This document shows, piece after piece, positions 43,193 through 52,361 of a stretch of DNA of 64,000 nt (position 1 is the stretch's first letter; every line of letters begins with the position of its first letter). The position numbers and the translations under genes were made by a program. The stretch lies in contig NZ_CVQP01000003.1 in the NCBI RefSeq assembly GCF_001040705.1, positions 103,866 to 167,865 on the forward strand. Direction: 5' to 3'. Below the pieces are notes generated by a model that was given only the letters and a program-made list of their open reading frames with translations, searched no databases and was not told the origin of the DNA. This DNA comes from Rhodococcus sp. RD6.2. GTDB lineage: Bacteria > Actinomycetota > Actinomycetes > Mycobacteriales > Mycobacteriaceae.

Positions 43193-44595
43193 ATCGACAG
43201 TGTCATCCGGGCGAACCCGCGCGCCCAGTCCGGTGGCACCCCGCCCATCGGACCCAGCGCCCCGATCGTGGAGAGAAAGTCCTGGGTCGGCGCGGCCACC
43301 CAGGACACGTCGAACTGGGTGAGGGCGCTGCCGTCCTCGTTCCACCATCCCAGTGCGGCGAGGCCTTCGCTCATCGCCACGCGCCGCTCGTCTGCCGACG
43401 CACCAGCCGCCACGGTGAGCAACAGCAGACGCCCCGCCTCCCGTTCGATGGACTCGCTGCCGAGGGGAAGGGTGGCGAGCACGTGCTCCCACAGGTCGTT
43501 TTCCCGGTCCAGCAACTCCGCTCCACGCTTCGACAGCACCAGCTTGCCCTTGTGTTTCCGGATCAGGCCGAGCGTCAGTGCGGAGTCCCGGAACCGCTGA
43601 AAGTACGAGTTGTCGACTTCGCGGGTGCTGTCGGGCAGGCACCGGTCACCCCAGTCGAGTTCGGTGCGGGCGGCCTCGATGTGGGCGGGCGGCACGTAGC
43701 CGGACGCCGTCAGCGTGATGCCGTCGTCGCCGATCCGCCGGAGCAACCAACGCAGGTGGGTCAGCGCACCGTCCTGCATGTCCACCGTGCGGACGTCGGA
43801 ACGCACCTGCAGGTGGGCGCGGGCCATCAACGCGTGGACATGCGGCGCCGCCTGGTACGGGATACGCGTCAGCAGGGGCTCCACCTGCGATCCGATCACC
43901 GGCGGGAACTGTCGCATGGCGTCCCGCGCGGCCAGCATCATGTTGACGTCGGCGGCCGAGAAGGACTCGGGTTCGAAGGCACCGGCCCAGCCCACCAGCG
44001 GCGCGTGCGCGGGACGCTCCGGGTCCGCGAGGGCGTCCGTCAGTCGCGCGTAGCCGGACACGCCGCCGCAGTCCTCGGGCGGGCAGGCCCGCTCGCCCGC
44101 AATGCAGTGCGCCCCCTCGGGCGACTGGTCGTGGTCGATGCCGTCGAGGACGACCGTGTGCTCCCAACCGTCACCGAAGTCGTACTCGTACACGAGGGCG
44201 TCACCGGGTGCGGTGAGGACGTCGTCGAGCCGCACCATGTCCTCGCATCGAGACCCGTTCGCGAAACCCTCCTCGATGCAGGAGCGTGTCGCGAACCGTT
44301 CGACGCGACCGGGGTCGTTCGGGTCCGGGCGTCGCCATTGATGCAGGTGGGAGTCGGTCCATCCCATGACGGTCTGCAGCACCGGATGGAGTTCGTCGAG
44401 CCTCGAGGTGGACCTGACGGTCAGGCTCCGCCACACCTCCGGCGTGACGCCGTCGAGTGAGATCCGCAGGCGGTAGGCGACGGCACCTCCATTCGGTGGC
44501 ACCGGCAGGCTGCCCGCCGCTTCAACGAACGCCCGCAGCTCGTCGGGGTCGGTGGGCACGACCCGCAGGCGTCTTCCCGGTTCGAAGGCTCCCAT
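43189..44595 (-). CDS. Plasmid pRiA4b ORF-3 family protein
   Basis: The protein has 468 residues. The N-terminal part carries the family signature VAYRLRISLDGVTPEVWRSL, LHPVLQTVMGWTDSHLHQWR and LVYEYDFGDGWEHTVVLDGI, followed by a cysteine pair region AGERACPPEDCGGVSGYARL. The C-terminal ~250 residues (LRWLLRRIGDDGITLTASGY, LIRKHKGKLVLSKRGAEL) form a winged-helix-rich extension frequent in actinobacteria. The family was first seen on a Rhizobium plasmid and in IS1096; its biochemical role is unknown. No transposon ends are visible around it. Confidence 0.8.
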   Translation of the reverse strand: MGAFEPGRRLRVVPTDPDELRAFVEAAGSLPVPPNGGAVAYRLRISLDGVTPEVWRSLTVRSTSRLDELHPVLQTVMGWTDSHLHQWRRPDPNDPGRVERFATRSCIEEGFANGSRCEDMVRLDDVLTAPGDALVYEYDFGDGWEHTVVLDGIDHDQSPEGAHCIAGERACPPEDCGGVSGYARLTDALADPERPAHAPLVGWAGAFEPESFSAADVNMMLAARDAMRQFPPVIGSQVEPLLTRIPYQAAPHVHALMARAHLQVRSDVRTVDMQDGALTHLRWLLRRIGDDGITLTASGYVPPAHIEAARTELDWGDRCLPDSTREVDNSYFQRFRDSALTLGLIRKHKGKLVLSKRGAELLDRENDLWEHVLATLPLGSESIEREAGRLLLLTVAAGASADERRVAMSEGLAALGWWNEDGSALTQFDVSWVAAPTQDFLSTIGALGPMGGVPPDWARGFARMTLSM

Positions 44596-44672
44596 TCGGC
44601 AACCCTAGGACAGATCGGGGCCGCAGACAGGGCACGCAGGATCGCCCCCATTGAAATGCAACACGTTCTACC

Positions 44673-45467
44673 ATGCGGGACATGAGCATCCTCATCGACG
44701 ACCGCGCGCGCGTCCGAACGCTGACTCTCGACCGTCCCGACGCACTCAACGCGTTCAACGAGGCCCTCTACGACGCGGCCACCGAGGCGCTGCGGGACGC
44801 CGCCGAGGATCCGTCGGTGGCGGTGGTACTCCTGACCGGCAACGGCCGCGCGTTCAGCGCGGGCACCGACCTGCGGGAGATGCACGCCCGCACCAGCGAC
44901 CCGAACTTCCAGCCCGGCAAGCACGGCTTCCTCGGCCTGATAGACGCACTCACCGAGTTCCCGAAGCCGCTGATCGTCGCCGTCAACGGGCTCGGCCTCG
45001 GTATCGGCACCACCATCATCGGATTCGCCGACCTCGCATTCATGTCCACCTCGGCGAAGCTGAAGTGCCCGTTCACCGGCCTCGGCGTGGCACCGGAGGC
45101 CGCGTCGAGCTTCCTGCTGCCCACCCTCATCGGACGACAGAACGCCGCCTGGGTGCTGATGAGCTCGGAGTGGATTCACGCCGAGCAGGCGAAGGAGATG
45201 GGCCTCGTCTTCCAGGTCTGCGAGCCGGACGATCTTCTGGACGTCGCACGCAAGCACGCCGAAGTACTTGCCACCAAACCGATCTCGAGCCTCGTCGCGG
45301 TGAAGCAGACGATGACGGCACCGTTACGCGCCGAGATCGCCGCCGCCCGCGAACGCGAGAACGCCTGCTTCGCCGAACTCATGGGTGGGCCCGCGAACAT
45401 CGAGGCGCTCGTCGCCTTCGCCGAGGGACGCGAGCCCGACTTCACGAAGCTCCCCGCGGGAGCCTGA
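44673..45467 (+). CDS. Enoyl-CoA hydratase/isomerase (crotonase family)
   Basis: The 264-residue crotonase-fold protein has LTLDRPDALNAFNEALYD, GRAFSAGTDLREM (oxyanion-hole region) and VAVNGLGLGIGTTIIGFADL. The acidic catalytic site region reads CPFTGLGVAPEAASSFLLPT, where one of the usual glutamates is present. It would hydrate or isomerise an enoyl-CoA in fatty-acid oxidation or a related pathway. ATG at 44673 or 44682 could start it. It is divergent from the pRiA4b-like gene and convergent with the next. Confidence 0.88.
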   Translation: MRDMSILIDDRARVRTLTLDRPDALNAFNEALYDAATEALRDAAEDPSVAVVLLTGNGRAFSAGTDLREMHARTSDPNFQPGKHGFLGLIDALTEFPKPLIVAVNGLGLGIGTTIIGFADLAFMSTSAKLKCPFTGLGVAPEAASSFLLPTLIGRQNAAWVLMSSEWIHAEQAKEMGLVFQVCEPDDLLDVARKHAEVLATKPISSLVAVKQTMTAPLRAEIAAARERENACFAELMGGPANIEALVAFAEGREPDFTKLPAGA

Positions 45468-45482
45468 GCGGGACGGCGGGTG

Positions 45483-46934
45483 TCAGTGGCCCGATTCGAC
45501 ACCCGCCCACACCGCGATCGCGCGACGCTTCGACTCGGGGAGACGGCTTCCCGGCAACAACTCCGAGATCCGCTCACGGTGCGCGGCTGTCGGCACCGTG
45601 TATGCCGGTAACGCTGCCACGACCGAGTAGGCCGCCGCGTGCAGGGCAGGATCGTCATGCCCGCATGCCCGCAGGTCCGCGACGACGGCGTCCCATCCGC
45701 CCCGCGCTCGTTCCAACACCCAAGCACGGCGGCGCGTCTCCGGATCCGGTTCACCCCACAGCGCCTCGACGTCGGCCGTTCGCCAGAGTTCGAGCTGCGC
45801 GGCGAGCACGCCCGTCGCCAATCGGGCTTCGCCGCGAGAGCCGTCCACCACCTGCCGGAGCAGACCGGGGACGTCATCTGCGACGGCCTGCCCTACCAAC
45901 AGGCGCAAACCCATTGCACGCAATGGCGATTCGTCCGATTCGATCAGGGCACGGATCTCGTCCGGACCGGGTGGACATCCGGCCTCCCGCAAGCCGAGGT
46001 GAGCACGTGCGCGGACACGCGCGGGCAGCGACGCGGAGCCGGTTACGTCCCGGCAGGCGGCCACCGGGTCCTCCCCCAACTCGGCCCACCTGCGACACGC
46101 CCACAACCGGACGAGGACGGAACTGTCGAACAGCAGGCGCCGGACGTCGTCGCGGGCGAGGACATCGGCGTCGAAGCGGGCCAGCGCACCGGCCCGATCG
46201 GACGCCGAGATGCCCCGGGTGAGCAGCGGCGCCACCACCGACGGCTCGCCGTCCCGCAACAACAGTCGGCCGAGCACCCGCTGCACCACGACGTCCTTCT
46301 CCCCCGGATAGGACGCCGCCGCACCGTCGGGGCCGAGGGTTCCGTCCTCGATGCTCCGTCCGGCCGCGAAGCGCCTGACCAGCCGATCCTCGTTGGCGCG
46401 CAACAGCGCCCACATCGACCGGTTGCCGTGCCGCTGCCCGGCGGAAGCGTGGTACTCGTCGAGAACCGCGCCGCGCCAGTCGCGGGCGAACCGATTCAGG
46501 ACCAGCAGCACGGGAGTGATCGCGTCCAGGTGAGCGGGATCGGTCCGACCGAGGATGGCCGCGCAGGCCGAGACGCGGATCGGGAGGATGTGATCACACG
46601 TCCGCAGCGCGAGCGCCCGGGATGCGTGCGTTCCGGGTTGCCGAGTGAGAACCGCGACGGCGCGCTCGCGCACGTAGCCGTCAGCCACCATGCTCATCGC
46701 GAGCGCAGACCGAGGGTGCGCAGCCAACCGATCGGCGCCCCAATCACGCGCGATGCCGTCGCGCTGCTGCGGCGACATCCAGCGACGGCGAGCACGTTGA
46801 TCCAGCCGGACCAGATCCTCGGCCGCCAGACCCGCCATCCACGTGGCCACTTCGTTCAGCGCACCGACGTCACCGACCGTGCAGGCCGCGACGACCCGCG
46901 ACGCGTATGCGTCGATCTCCCCCACCGAATGCAC
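45483..46934 (-). CDS. Hypothetical HEAT-repeat-like protein
   Basis: GTG at 46934 follows AGGAGAGGGG and gives about 483 residues. The protein is a run of Arg/Ala/Leu-rich helical pairs (ALNEVATWMAGLAAEDLVRL, VLTRQPGTHASRALALRTCD, DVRRLLFDSSVLVRLWACRR) consistent with a HEAT/ARM-like solenoid. It has no signal peptide or catalytic motif. Such proteins usually scaffold protein interactions; nothing more specific is supported. Confidence 0.65.
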   Translation of the reverse strand: MHSVGEIDAYASRVVAACTVGDVGALNEVATWMAGLAAEDLVRLDQRARRRWMSPQQRDGIARDWGADRLAAHPRSALAMSMVADGYVRERAVAVLTRQPGTHASRALALRTCDHILPIRVSACAAILGRTDPAHLDAITPVLLVLNRFARDWRGAVLDEYHASAGQRHGNRSMWALLRANEDRLVRRFAAGRSIEDGTLGPDGAAASYPGEKDVVVQRVLGRLLLRDGEPSVVAPLLTRGISASDRAGALARFDADVLARDDVRRLLFDSSVLVRLWACRRWAELGEDPVAACRDVTGSASLPARVRARAHLGLREAGCPPGPDEIRALIESDESPLRAMGLRLLVGQAVADDVPGLLRQVVDGSRGEARLATGVLAAQLELWRTADVEALWGEPDPETRRRAWVLERARGGWDAVVADLRACGHDDPALHAAAYSVVAALPAYTVPTAAHRERISELLPGSRLPESKRRAIAVWAGVESGH

Positions 46935-47017
46935 CCGCCGCCCCTCTCCTGACGGACCCATCCTGCCGGACGAACACCCACGCGGCGCCACCCGGACTCG
47001 GACCACGTCGCGGGACG

Positions 47018-47641
47018 TCAGCGAGCGGCCATGGCCGCGATCCGAATGTCACGGGTGCGTTCCTGATGAGCAACCATGAGGGCCCTCGCACGGTCGCCGT
47101 CCCCGTCGACGACGGCCTCGTGGATGCCGCGATGCTCGTGTTCGATGGCCGTGAGGTTCGTCGGCGCCTTGGACTCCTCGGCGTCGTACACGGCGAGTTG
47201 GGCGTCGAGACGTTCCATCAGTTCGGTGATTGTCGGATTGTGCGCGGCGACGCGGAGTGCGGCGTGCCAGTCGTTGTGCAGTCGCAGCGCGGTCACCGCG
47301 TCCGGTGCGGTGACCGCCCGGTCGAACAGCCCGATGAGGCGCGCGAGGTCGAACTCGGAGCGGCGGGTGGCGGCCGCGAACGCGACCGCGGATTCGAGCG
47401 CGATGCGCGCCTCGCAGATCGCGATCACCTCGTCCTCGGTGCGCACCCGGACGACGTAGCCGCGCGTCACCTTGGTGACCAGGCCCTCGAACTCGAGCCG
47501 CTGCAGCGCCTCGCGCACGGGGGTTCGCGACACCCCGAGTTGCACGCCGACGGTGGCGGGGACCAGGAGCGATCCCGGCAGGTGCGCTCCTCCGGTGATG
47601 CGTGCGCGCAGCTGCGCGTAGGGCGATCTGTCGTCTGGCAC
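47018..47641 (-). CDS. GntR-family (FCD) transcriptional regulator
   Basis: GTG at 47641 follows GTGAGGGG. The 207-residue protein has an N-terminal winged helix with VGVQLGVSRTPVREALQRLE and a C-terminal FCD domain whose metal/ligand residues are visible in RLHNDWHAALRVAAHNPTIT and EHEHRGIHEAVVDGD. It diverges from the ABC transporter operon across a 156-bp gap holding a TGTATACA palindrome, the typical operator for this subfamily. It is therefore the likely local repressor of that operon and of itself. Confidence 0.9.
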   Translation of the reverse strand: MPDDRSPYAQLRARITGGAHLPGSLLVPATVGVQLGVSRTPVREALQRLEFEGLVTKVTRGYVVRVRTEDEVIAICEARIALESAVAFAAATRRSEFDLARLIGLFDRAVTAPDAVTALRLHNDWHAALRVAAHNPTITELMERLDAQLAVYDAEESKAPTNLTAIEHEHRGIHEAVVDGDGDRARALMVAHQERTRDIRIAAMAAR

Positions 47642-47724
47642 TGCGGCCCCTCACCTCGTGTTCGCGGTCTACGACAGAGATACCTACCGGCGCCGTCGGG
47701 CTCGACGGAAGAGTTTGAATCCGT

Positions 47725-47734
47725 GTGTATACAA
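47725..47734. promoter_or_regulatory. Probable GntR operator
   Basis: TGTATACA at 47726-47733 is a perfect 8-bp palindrome, matching the TNGTNNNACNA-type site of FCD regulators. A degenerate second copy (CTGTATTTACA) follows about 30 bp to the right. It sits between gntR and the transporter operon, so both could be controlled. Confidence 0.55.
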
Positions 47735-47797
47735 ATGTCGTCATCGGCGTTCATCTGTATTTACATGGCTCTCGCACCACGGCACGCGAGGAGAACG

Positions 47798-47842
47798 ATG
47801 AGCACCGCACCACCCACACCGCAGGCGGCAGACCATGCCTGA
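47798..47842 (+). CDS. 14-residue leader peptide or misframed N-terminus of the permease
   Basis: ATG at 47798 has an excellent GAGGAG site and encodes MSTAPPTPQAADHA, ending at TGA 47840. The permease ATG (47835) lies inside the last codons and has no ribosome site of its own, so the short frame would couple ribosomes to the permease. An alternative is that one base is missing and the two frames were once a single N-terminus. Confidence 0.45.
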   Translation: MSTAPPTPQAADHA

Positions 47843-48683
47843 CACCGCCGTCACGTCACCCCCGACCACCCGGCCCACCACCGAGACACCAGCCCGCACG
47901 CGCGCACCGCGGCTACCCCGTCACACCGCGCTTCTGCCGTGGGTGGTTCCGGTCCTCGTTCTGCTCGGCTGGCAGTGGGCGTCGTCGAACGGAGTGATCT
48001 CGGCGGCGATCCTGCCGCCGCCGAGCAAGGTGCTCGACACTGCCGGAAATCTTTGGAGCAGCGGAGAACTGCAGAACCACCTGCTCGTGAGCGTGCGCAG
48101 AATCATCCTCGGCTTCACCATCGGCGCCTCGATCGGCCTGATCCTCGGCTTCGCGGTCGGGCTCTCCCGAATCGCGGAGGGCCTGGTCGACCGGACACTG
48201 CAGATGGTCCGTGCGCTTCCGCACCTCGCCCTGGTGCCACTGCTGATCGCCGCGTTCGGTATCGGCGAGGTTCCGAAGGTGGTGCTGGTGACGCTCGGCG
48301 TCATCTTCCCCGTCTACCTCAACACCGTCGCCGGGATCCGCACGGTCGACCCGAAACTCGTCCAGCTCGGCGAGTCCTACGGGCTCGGACGGGGCGAACG
48401 CATCAGGCAGATCATCGTGCCCGGCGCAATGCCGATGATCCTCACCGGCCTGCGCTACGCGCTCGGCGTCGCCTGGCTGACGCTGGTGATCGCCGAGACA
48501 ATCGCGACGAGCGAGGGCATCGGCTTCCTCGCGCAGAACGGCCGCGACCTGCTCCGCAACGACCGCATCGTCCTGGCGATCCTCCTCTACGCCGTCGCAG
48601 GACTCCTCGCCGACCAGCTGATCCGGTTCGTCGAGTCCCGCGTACTGCGCTGGAACCCGAACTACCAGAAGGAGATCCGCTGA
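47835..48683 (+). CDS. ABC transporter permease, SsuC/TauC-like
   Basis: The 282-residue membrane protein has a Pro/Thr-rich cytosolic N-terminus and about six hydrophobic segments (VVPVLVLLGWQWASS, ILGFTIGASIGLILGFAVGL, LVPLLIAAFGIGEVPKVVLV). The EAA-loop signature for contact with the ATPase is VDPKLVQLGESYGLGRGERI with RQIIVPGAMPMILTGLRYAL. It belongs to the BPD permease family that imports sulfonates, taurine, nitrate or pyrimidine precursors. Stop and next start overlap (TGATG). Translation probably depends on the upstream short frame. Confidence 0.85.
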   Translation: MPDTAVTSPPTTRPTTETPARTRAPRLPRHTALLPWVVPVLVLLGWQWASSNGVISAAILPPPSKVLDTAGNLWSSGELQNHLLVSVRRIILGFTIGASIGLILGFAVGLSRIAEGLVDRTLQMVRALPHLALVPLLIAAFGIGEVPKVVLVTLGVIFPVYLNTVAGIRTVDPKLVQLGESYGLGRGERIRQIIVPGAMPMILTGLRYALGVAWLTLVIAETIATSEGIGFLAQNGRDLLRNDRIVLAILLYAVAGLLADQLIRFVESRVLRWNPNYQKEIR

Positions 48684-49411
48684 TGAGCACCGAACCACTG
48701 GTCGGCCTCGACCTCCTCGGAGTCGGGCACAGCTACCGCGACACGCGGGTCCTCGACCAGATCGACCTGTCGATCGCACCCGGCGAGTTCGTCACGTTCC
48801 TCGGACCGAGTGGCGTCGGCAAGTCCACGCTGCTCCGCATCCTCGCCGGACTCGAGGAGCCGACGGAGGGCCGCGTCCAACCGACCTCCGACCGCCGCGT
48901 CGTCTCCCGCATGATGTTCCAGGAAGATCGCCTCCTCCCCTGGCGCACCGTCCTCGACAACACGGCCCTCGGCACCCGCGGACGCAAGGGCGAGGCGGCC
49001 ACCCTGCTGAGCGAGGTCGGACTCGCGGGACGCGAGAACGACTGGCCCTCGGAGCTTTCCGGCGGCCAGCGGCAACGGGTCGCCCTCGCCCGGGCGTTGC
49101 TGCACCGACCAGACGTGCTCCTGCTCGACGAGCCGTTCGGCGCGCTGGACGCCATCACCCGGGTCACGATGCAGCAGTTGCTCGAACGCATGCTCGCCGA
49201 ACACCCGCGGACCGTCCTGCTCGTCACCCACGACGTCGAGGAAGCCCTCGTCCTGTCCGATCGGGTGCTGTTGCTCACCGAGCGCGGCATCACCCGGGAA
49301 CTGCGGATCGACCAGCCCCGACCCCGTCACCGCGGTGACAGCAGGCTGGCCGAATGGAAGGAGGAGTTCCTGGACGGACTCCTCGAAGCCGACCGCGCCC
49401 TGCACTCGTAG
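48683..49411 (+). CDS. ABC transporter ATP-binding protein, SsuB/TauB-like
   Basis: ATG at 48683 overlaps the permease stop (TGATG) with AAGGAGA upstream; 242 residues. Walker A LGPSGVGKSTLLRILAG, Q-loop MMFQEDRLLPW (the ED-x-LLPW form typical of sulfonate/nitrate-type ATPases), signature LSGGQRQRVALARALLHRP, Walker B VLLLDEPFGALD and H-loop LLVTHDVEEALVLSDRV are all present. It energises the permease on the inner face of the membrane. Confidence 0.9.
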   Translation: MSTEPLVGLDLLGVGHSYRDTRVLDQIDLSIAPGEFVTFLGPSGVGKSTLLRILAGLEEPTEGRVQPTSDRRVVSRMMFQEDRLLPWRTVLDNTALGTRGRKGEAATLLSEVGLAGRENDWPSELSGGQRQRVALARALLHRPDVLLLDEPFGALDAITRVTMQQLLERMLAEHPRTVLLVTHDVEEALVLSDRVLLLTERGITRELRIDQPRPRHRGDSRLAEWKEEFLDGLLEADRALHS

Positions 49412-49432
49412 ATCCATCCCCGAAAGGCCACC

Positions 49433-50506
49433 ATGTCTCCCCTCACCACCTCCCTGAACCGGCGCGGCTTCCTCAGGGCCACCGGCGCCGGCCTCCTCGG
49501 TCTGACGGCACTGTCGCTCGCCGGTTGCAGCTCCGACACCGCCGCGGCCGACGACGGCCCCCTCGCCCAGGTTCGATACGCGCTGATCGGCGACGGCAAC
49601 GCCGAGCCGGGCACCCTGCTACGCAACAACCTCGGCGGATTCGACGTCGGTGCGGACCTCGGCGTTCCCGTCGAATGGCCCACCGGCTTCCCGGCGTCAC
49701 TCCCCGTGATGGAGGCGATCAAGGCCGGCAGTGTCGACTTCTCCTTCGCCACCGCCACGGCGGTGATCTACGCGATCGGCGGCGGCGTGCCCATCGTCCC
49801 GCTGGTGGCGTACCCGCTGCCGAGCGACGAGGTTGACGTGCTCGTCCCGCAGGGCTCCGACATCCGCTCCGCTGCAGATCTGAAGGGCCGCAAGGTCGCC
49901 GACCATCGCGGCACCACCGGCACCTACAGCCTCGTCAAGTACCTCGAATCCGCGGGCCTGACCCTCGACGACATCGAGTACGTCAACCTCACCGCCGCCG
50001 ACGCCGAGGCCGCGTTCGCGCAGGGCAAGGTCGACGCCTGGATCACGTGGCAGCCCACGGCGGAACTCGCCAAGCGCAAGCACAACGCCACGACGCTGCC
50101 CGACGTGAAGACCTACGACTACGCGTTCTTCGTGGCGAGCGAGTCGTTCGCGAACAATCATCCGGAGGCGGCCGCCACCCTCGTCCGGAACGTGCGGGAC
50201 GCGCAGCGCTGGATCGAGGCGAACCCGGAGGGCGCGGTCGCCGAGTTCACCCGGCTCGGCGGTTTCGGTGGCAGCGAACTCGAAGCCCAGGTGTATCTCG
50301 ACCTCGTGAAGTCGGGCCGCCTCTCGTACTCCGGTGCGGGGCAGTTCACCTCGGTCGGCGCCGACGCGATCGCGGGCACCCAGGACCTCGCCGACAACTT
50401 CCACCGTCTCGGCATCTACCCCGAGCAGGTCGACGTGGCGTCCTGGCTCCAGGATCCGCGCTTCGACTCGATCAAGTCCGCCATCGACCAGGAACTCGCG
50501 AAGTAG
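49433..50506 (+). CDS. ABC transporter substrate-binding lipoprotein, SsuA-like
   Basis: The 357-residue precursor has a twin-arginine-like signal NRRGFLRATGAGLLGLTALS ending in lipobox LAGC, so export may use Tat before lipid anchoring. The mature part follows NMT1/SsuA-type binding proteins: ALIGDGNAEPGTLLRNNLGG, VEWPTGFPASLPVMEAIKAG, DFSFATATAVIYAIGGGVPI, and DAWITWQPTAELAKRKHN. It should capture an aliphatic or aromatic sulfonate or similar anion outside the membrane. It lies between the ATPase and a flavin monooxygenase gene. Confidence 0.85.
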   Translation: MSPLTTSLNRRGFLRATGAGLLGLTALSLAGCSSDTAAADDGPLAQVRYALIGDGNAEPGTLLRNNLGGFDVGADLGVPVEWPTGFPASLPVMEAIKAGSVDFSFATATAVIYAIGGGVPIVPLVAYPLPSDEVDVLVPQGSDIRSAADLKGRKVADHRGTTGTYSLVKYLESAGLTLDDIEYVNLTAADAEAAFAQGKVDAWITWQPTAELAKRKHNATTLPDVKTYDYAFFVASESFANNHPEAAATLVRNVRDAQRWIEANPEGAVAEFTRLGGFGGSELEAQVYLDLVKSGRLSYSGAGQFTSVGADAIAGTQDLADNFHRLGIYPEQVDVASWLQDPRFDSIKSAIDQELAK

Positions 50507-50516
50507 GCCATCCCCC

Positions 50517-51878
50517 ATGACTTCCCAGATGCACCTCGCTGCCTTCGTCACTGCCGGCCCCGGACGCCCCGGAGGCTGGCGCCACCCCGCGTCCGTCCCC
50601 GGGTGGCTGTCCGCCGAGTACTACCAGAACATCGCGCGCACCCTCGAGGACGGCCGGTTCGACCTCGCGTTCTTCGCCGACATCCTCTCCGTCCCGGACC
50701 GGTTCGGGTCCAGCACCGACAGCCAGCTCCGCAACGGCGCCCTCGGGTCGATGCGGCTCGACCCGCTGCACGTTCTCTCCGCGATGGGCGCCGTCACCCG
50801 GCACCTCGGGCTCGCAGCCACCGTCTCCACCACCTACGCGCAACCGTTCACCGTCGCCCGCTCGTTCGCGAGCCTCGACCACCTCACCTCGGGCCGCGCC
50901 GCCTGGAACGTCGTGACGTCCTTCCAGGAGTCCGAGGCCAGGAACTTCAACCGGGACGAGCAGTTCCCCCGCGAGAAGCGGTACGAGCGGGCCGACGAGT
51001 TCCTCGAAGTGGCCGCGAAACTGTGGGACAGCTGGGACGACGACGCCCTGGTCCTCGACACTGCGGAGCCGCTCTTCGCCGAACCCGCCAAGGTCAATGC
51101 GATCGACCACAAGGGCGAATGGTTCACCGTCCAGGGCCCGCTCAACGTCCCCCGCCCGCCGCAGGGCTACCCGGTCGTCATCCAGGCAGGCGCATCAGCC
51201 AAGGGCAAGGACTTCGCCGCCCGCTGGTCCGACGTCATCTTCTGCAGCCACGCATCACTCGAATCCGCGCGGGACTTCTACCGCGAGATCAAGGAACGCG
51301 CCGCCGCGCACGGTCGCGACCCGGAGCAGGTGAAGATCCTGCCATCGATCGCGCCGGTCGTCGGCGCGACCACCGACATCGCGCGGCAGACTGCCGACCT
51401 GCTGTTCGACCTCGTTCCGCCGCTCGGCGGCCTGTCCACCCTCGCCTACCACCTCGACGTGGACCTCTCCACGTTCCCGCTCGACGAACGACTGCCCGAC
51501 GTCGAGGTCCCCGGCGTCGAGGGCCACTACCGGGAGGTCCGCGAGATCACCGAACGTGAAGGCCTCACCCTGCGGGAACTCGGCAAGCAGTACGGCGGAC
51601 GTGTCGAGGGCGGATTCATCGGCACCGCAACCGACGTCGCCGACGGACTCGAACAGTGGTTCACCGAGGGCGCATGCGACGGCTTCATGGTGCAGGCGCC
51701 GTACCAGCCCGGCGGCTTCGAGGACTTCACCCGCCAGGTCGTCCCCGAACTTCAGAAGCGCGGCCTGTTCCGCACCGAGTACGAGGGCGTCACGCTACGC
51801 GAGAACCTCGGCCTCGACCGCGCCGCCGCCGGGGAGTGGGCGAACCGAATCCCTCTGTCCACGAGCACCACCCGATGA
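50517..51878 (+). CDS. FMN-dependent monooxygenase, DszA/NtaA/SnaA family
   Basis: ATG at 50517 lies 11 bp after the binding-protein stop; 453 residues. The luciferase-like fold has MHLAAFVTAGPGRPGGWRHP, FDLAFFADILSVPDRFGS, TVSTTYAQPFTVARSFASLD, GRAAWNVVTSFQESEARNF and YPVVIQAGASAKGKDFAARW. These are hallmarks of two-component flavin monooxygenases (DszA, NtaA, SnaA) that use reduced FMN from a separate reductase. No reductase gene is adjacent. With an SsuABC-like importer upstream, oxidative C-S or C-N cleavage of the imported substrate is likely. Confidence 0.88.
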   Translation: MTSQMHLAAFVTAGPGRPGGWRHPASVPGWLSAEYYQNIARTLEDGRFDLAFFADILSVPDRFGSSTDSQLRNGALGSMRLDPLHVLSAMGAVTRHLGLAATVSTTYAQPFTVARSFASLDHLTSGRAAWNVVTSFQESEARNFNRDEQFPREKRYERADEFLEVAAKLWDSWDDDALVLDTAEPLFAEPAKVNAIDHKGEWFTVQGPLNVPRPPQGYPVVIQAGASAKGKDFAARWSDVIFCSHASLESARDFYREIKERAAAHGRDPEQVKILPSIAPVVGATTDIARQTADLLFDLVPPLGGLSTLAYHLDVDLSTFPLDERLPDVEVPGVEGHYREVREITEREGLTLRELGKQYGGRVEGGFIGTATDVADGLEQWFTEGACDGFMVQAPYQPGGFEDFTRQVVPELQKRGLFRTEYEGVTLRENLGLDRAAAGEWANRIPLSTSTTR

Positions 51879-52318
51879 CACGGTCGGCAACCGTCTCCGC
51901 CTCCGATTCCAGGACGGCAGTGGCCACCGTCTCCGGCCACACCATCGCGGGCGTACCGGGACGGTTCGTGCTGGGCGCACGCACCAACCACCTCGTCACC
52001 GACTCGCGACTCGGACCGGGCGAAGCCGTCCAGGCGGGTGAGCTGTTCCTGTCGGCGCTTGCCTCGTGCGCGATGGCCAACTTCGAGGCCACCGCGCACG
52101 AACTCGGCGTGCCACTGACCGGCATTTCGGTGGACGCGCAGCACCGCCGCGGTACCGAGGACCCGACGCGCTACGACTTCACCCGGCTGACGATCACCGT
52201 GCGGGGTGTCGAGCAGCGCGACGCCGACGCACTCGGTGCACGGTTCGTGGCAACCTGCCCGATCTACAACACCATCCGTCGCGGCGGCGGCGTCGACCTG
52301 GCGGTCGTCGCGGCGTGA
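51875..52318 (+). CDS. OsmC-family protein
   Basis: ATG at 51875 overlaps the monooxygenase stop (ATGA). The 147-residue protein shows the OsmC/Ohr fold: NHLVTDSRLGPGEAVQAGEL, FLSALASCAMANFEATAHEL with the first conserved cysteine, and FVATCPIYNTIRRGG with the second. The paired cysteines would reduce organic peroxides. In operons with flavin monooxygenases this family may scavenge peroxide or handle thiol products; that is inference. It is the last gene before a strong hairpin. Confidence 0.85.
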   Translation: MTRSATVSASDSRTAVATVSGHTIAGVPGRFVLGARTNHLVTDSRLGPGEAVQAGELFLSALASCAMANFEATAHELGVPLTGISVDAQHRRGTEDPTRYDFTRLTITVRGVEQRDADALGARFVATCPIYNTIRRGGGVDLAVVAA

Positions 52319-52320
52319 CG

Positions 52321-52361
52321 CGTTCCCGGGCCCGCCGTCATCCGATGGCGGGCTCGGGACG
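52321..52361. terminator. Bidirectional hairpin terminator
   Basis: GCCCGCC/GGCGGGC extended by CCCG/CGGG across single mismatches forms a long stem between the convergent OsmC and hotdog-hydratase genes. The stop of the leftward gene lies inside it. Confidence 0.65.

Noticed and set aside
43189..44595. pRiA4b ORF-3 gene as sign of a transposon
   Set aside because: The family name is historical; no transposase, inverted repeats or target duplication are visible around it.
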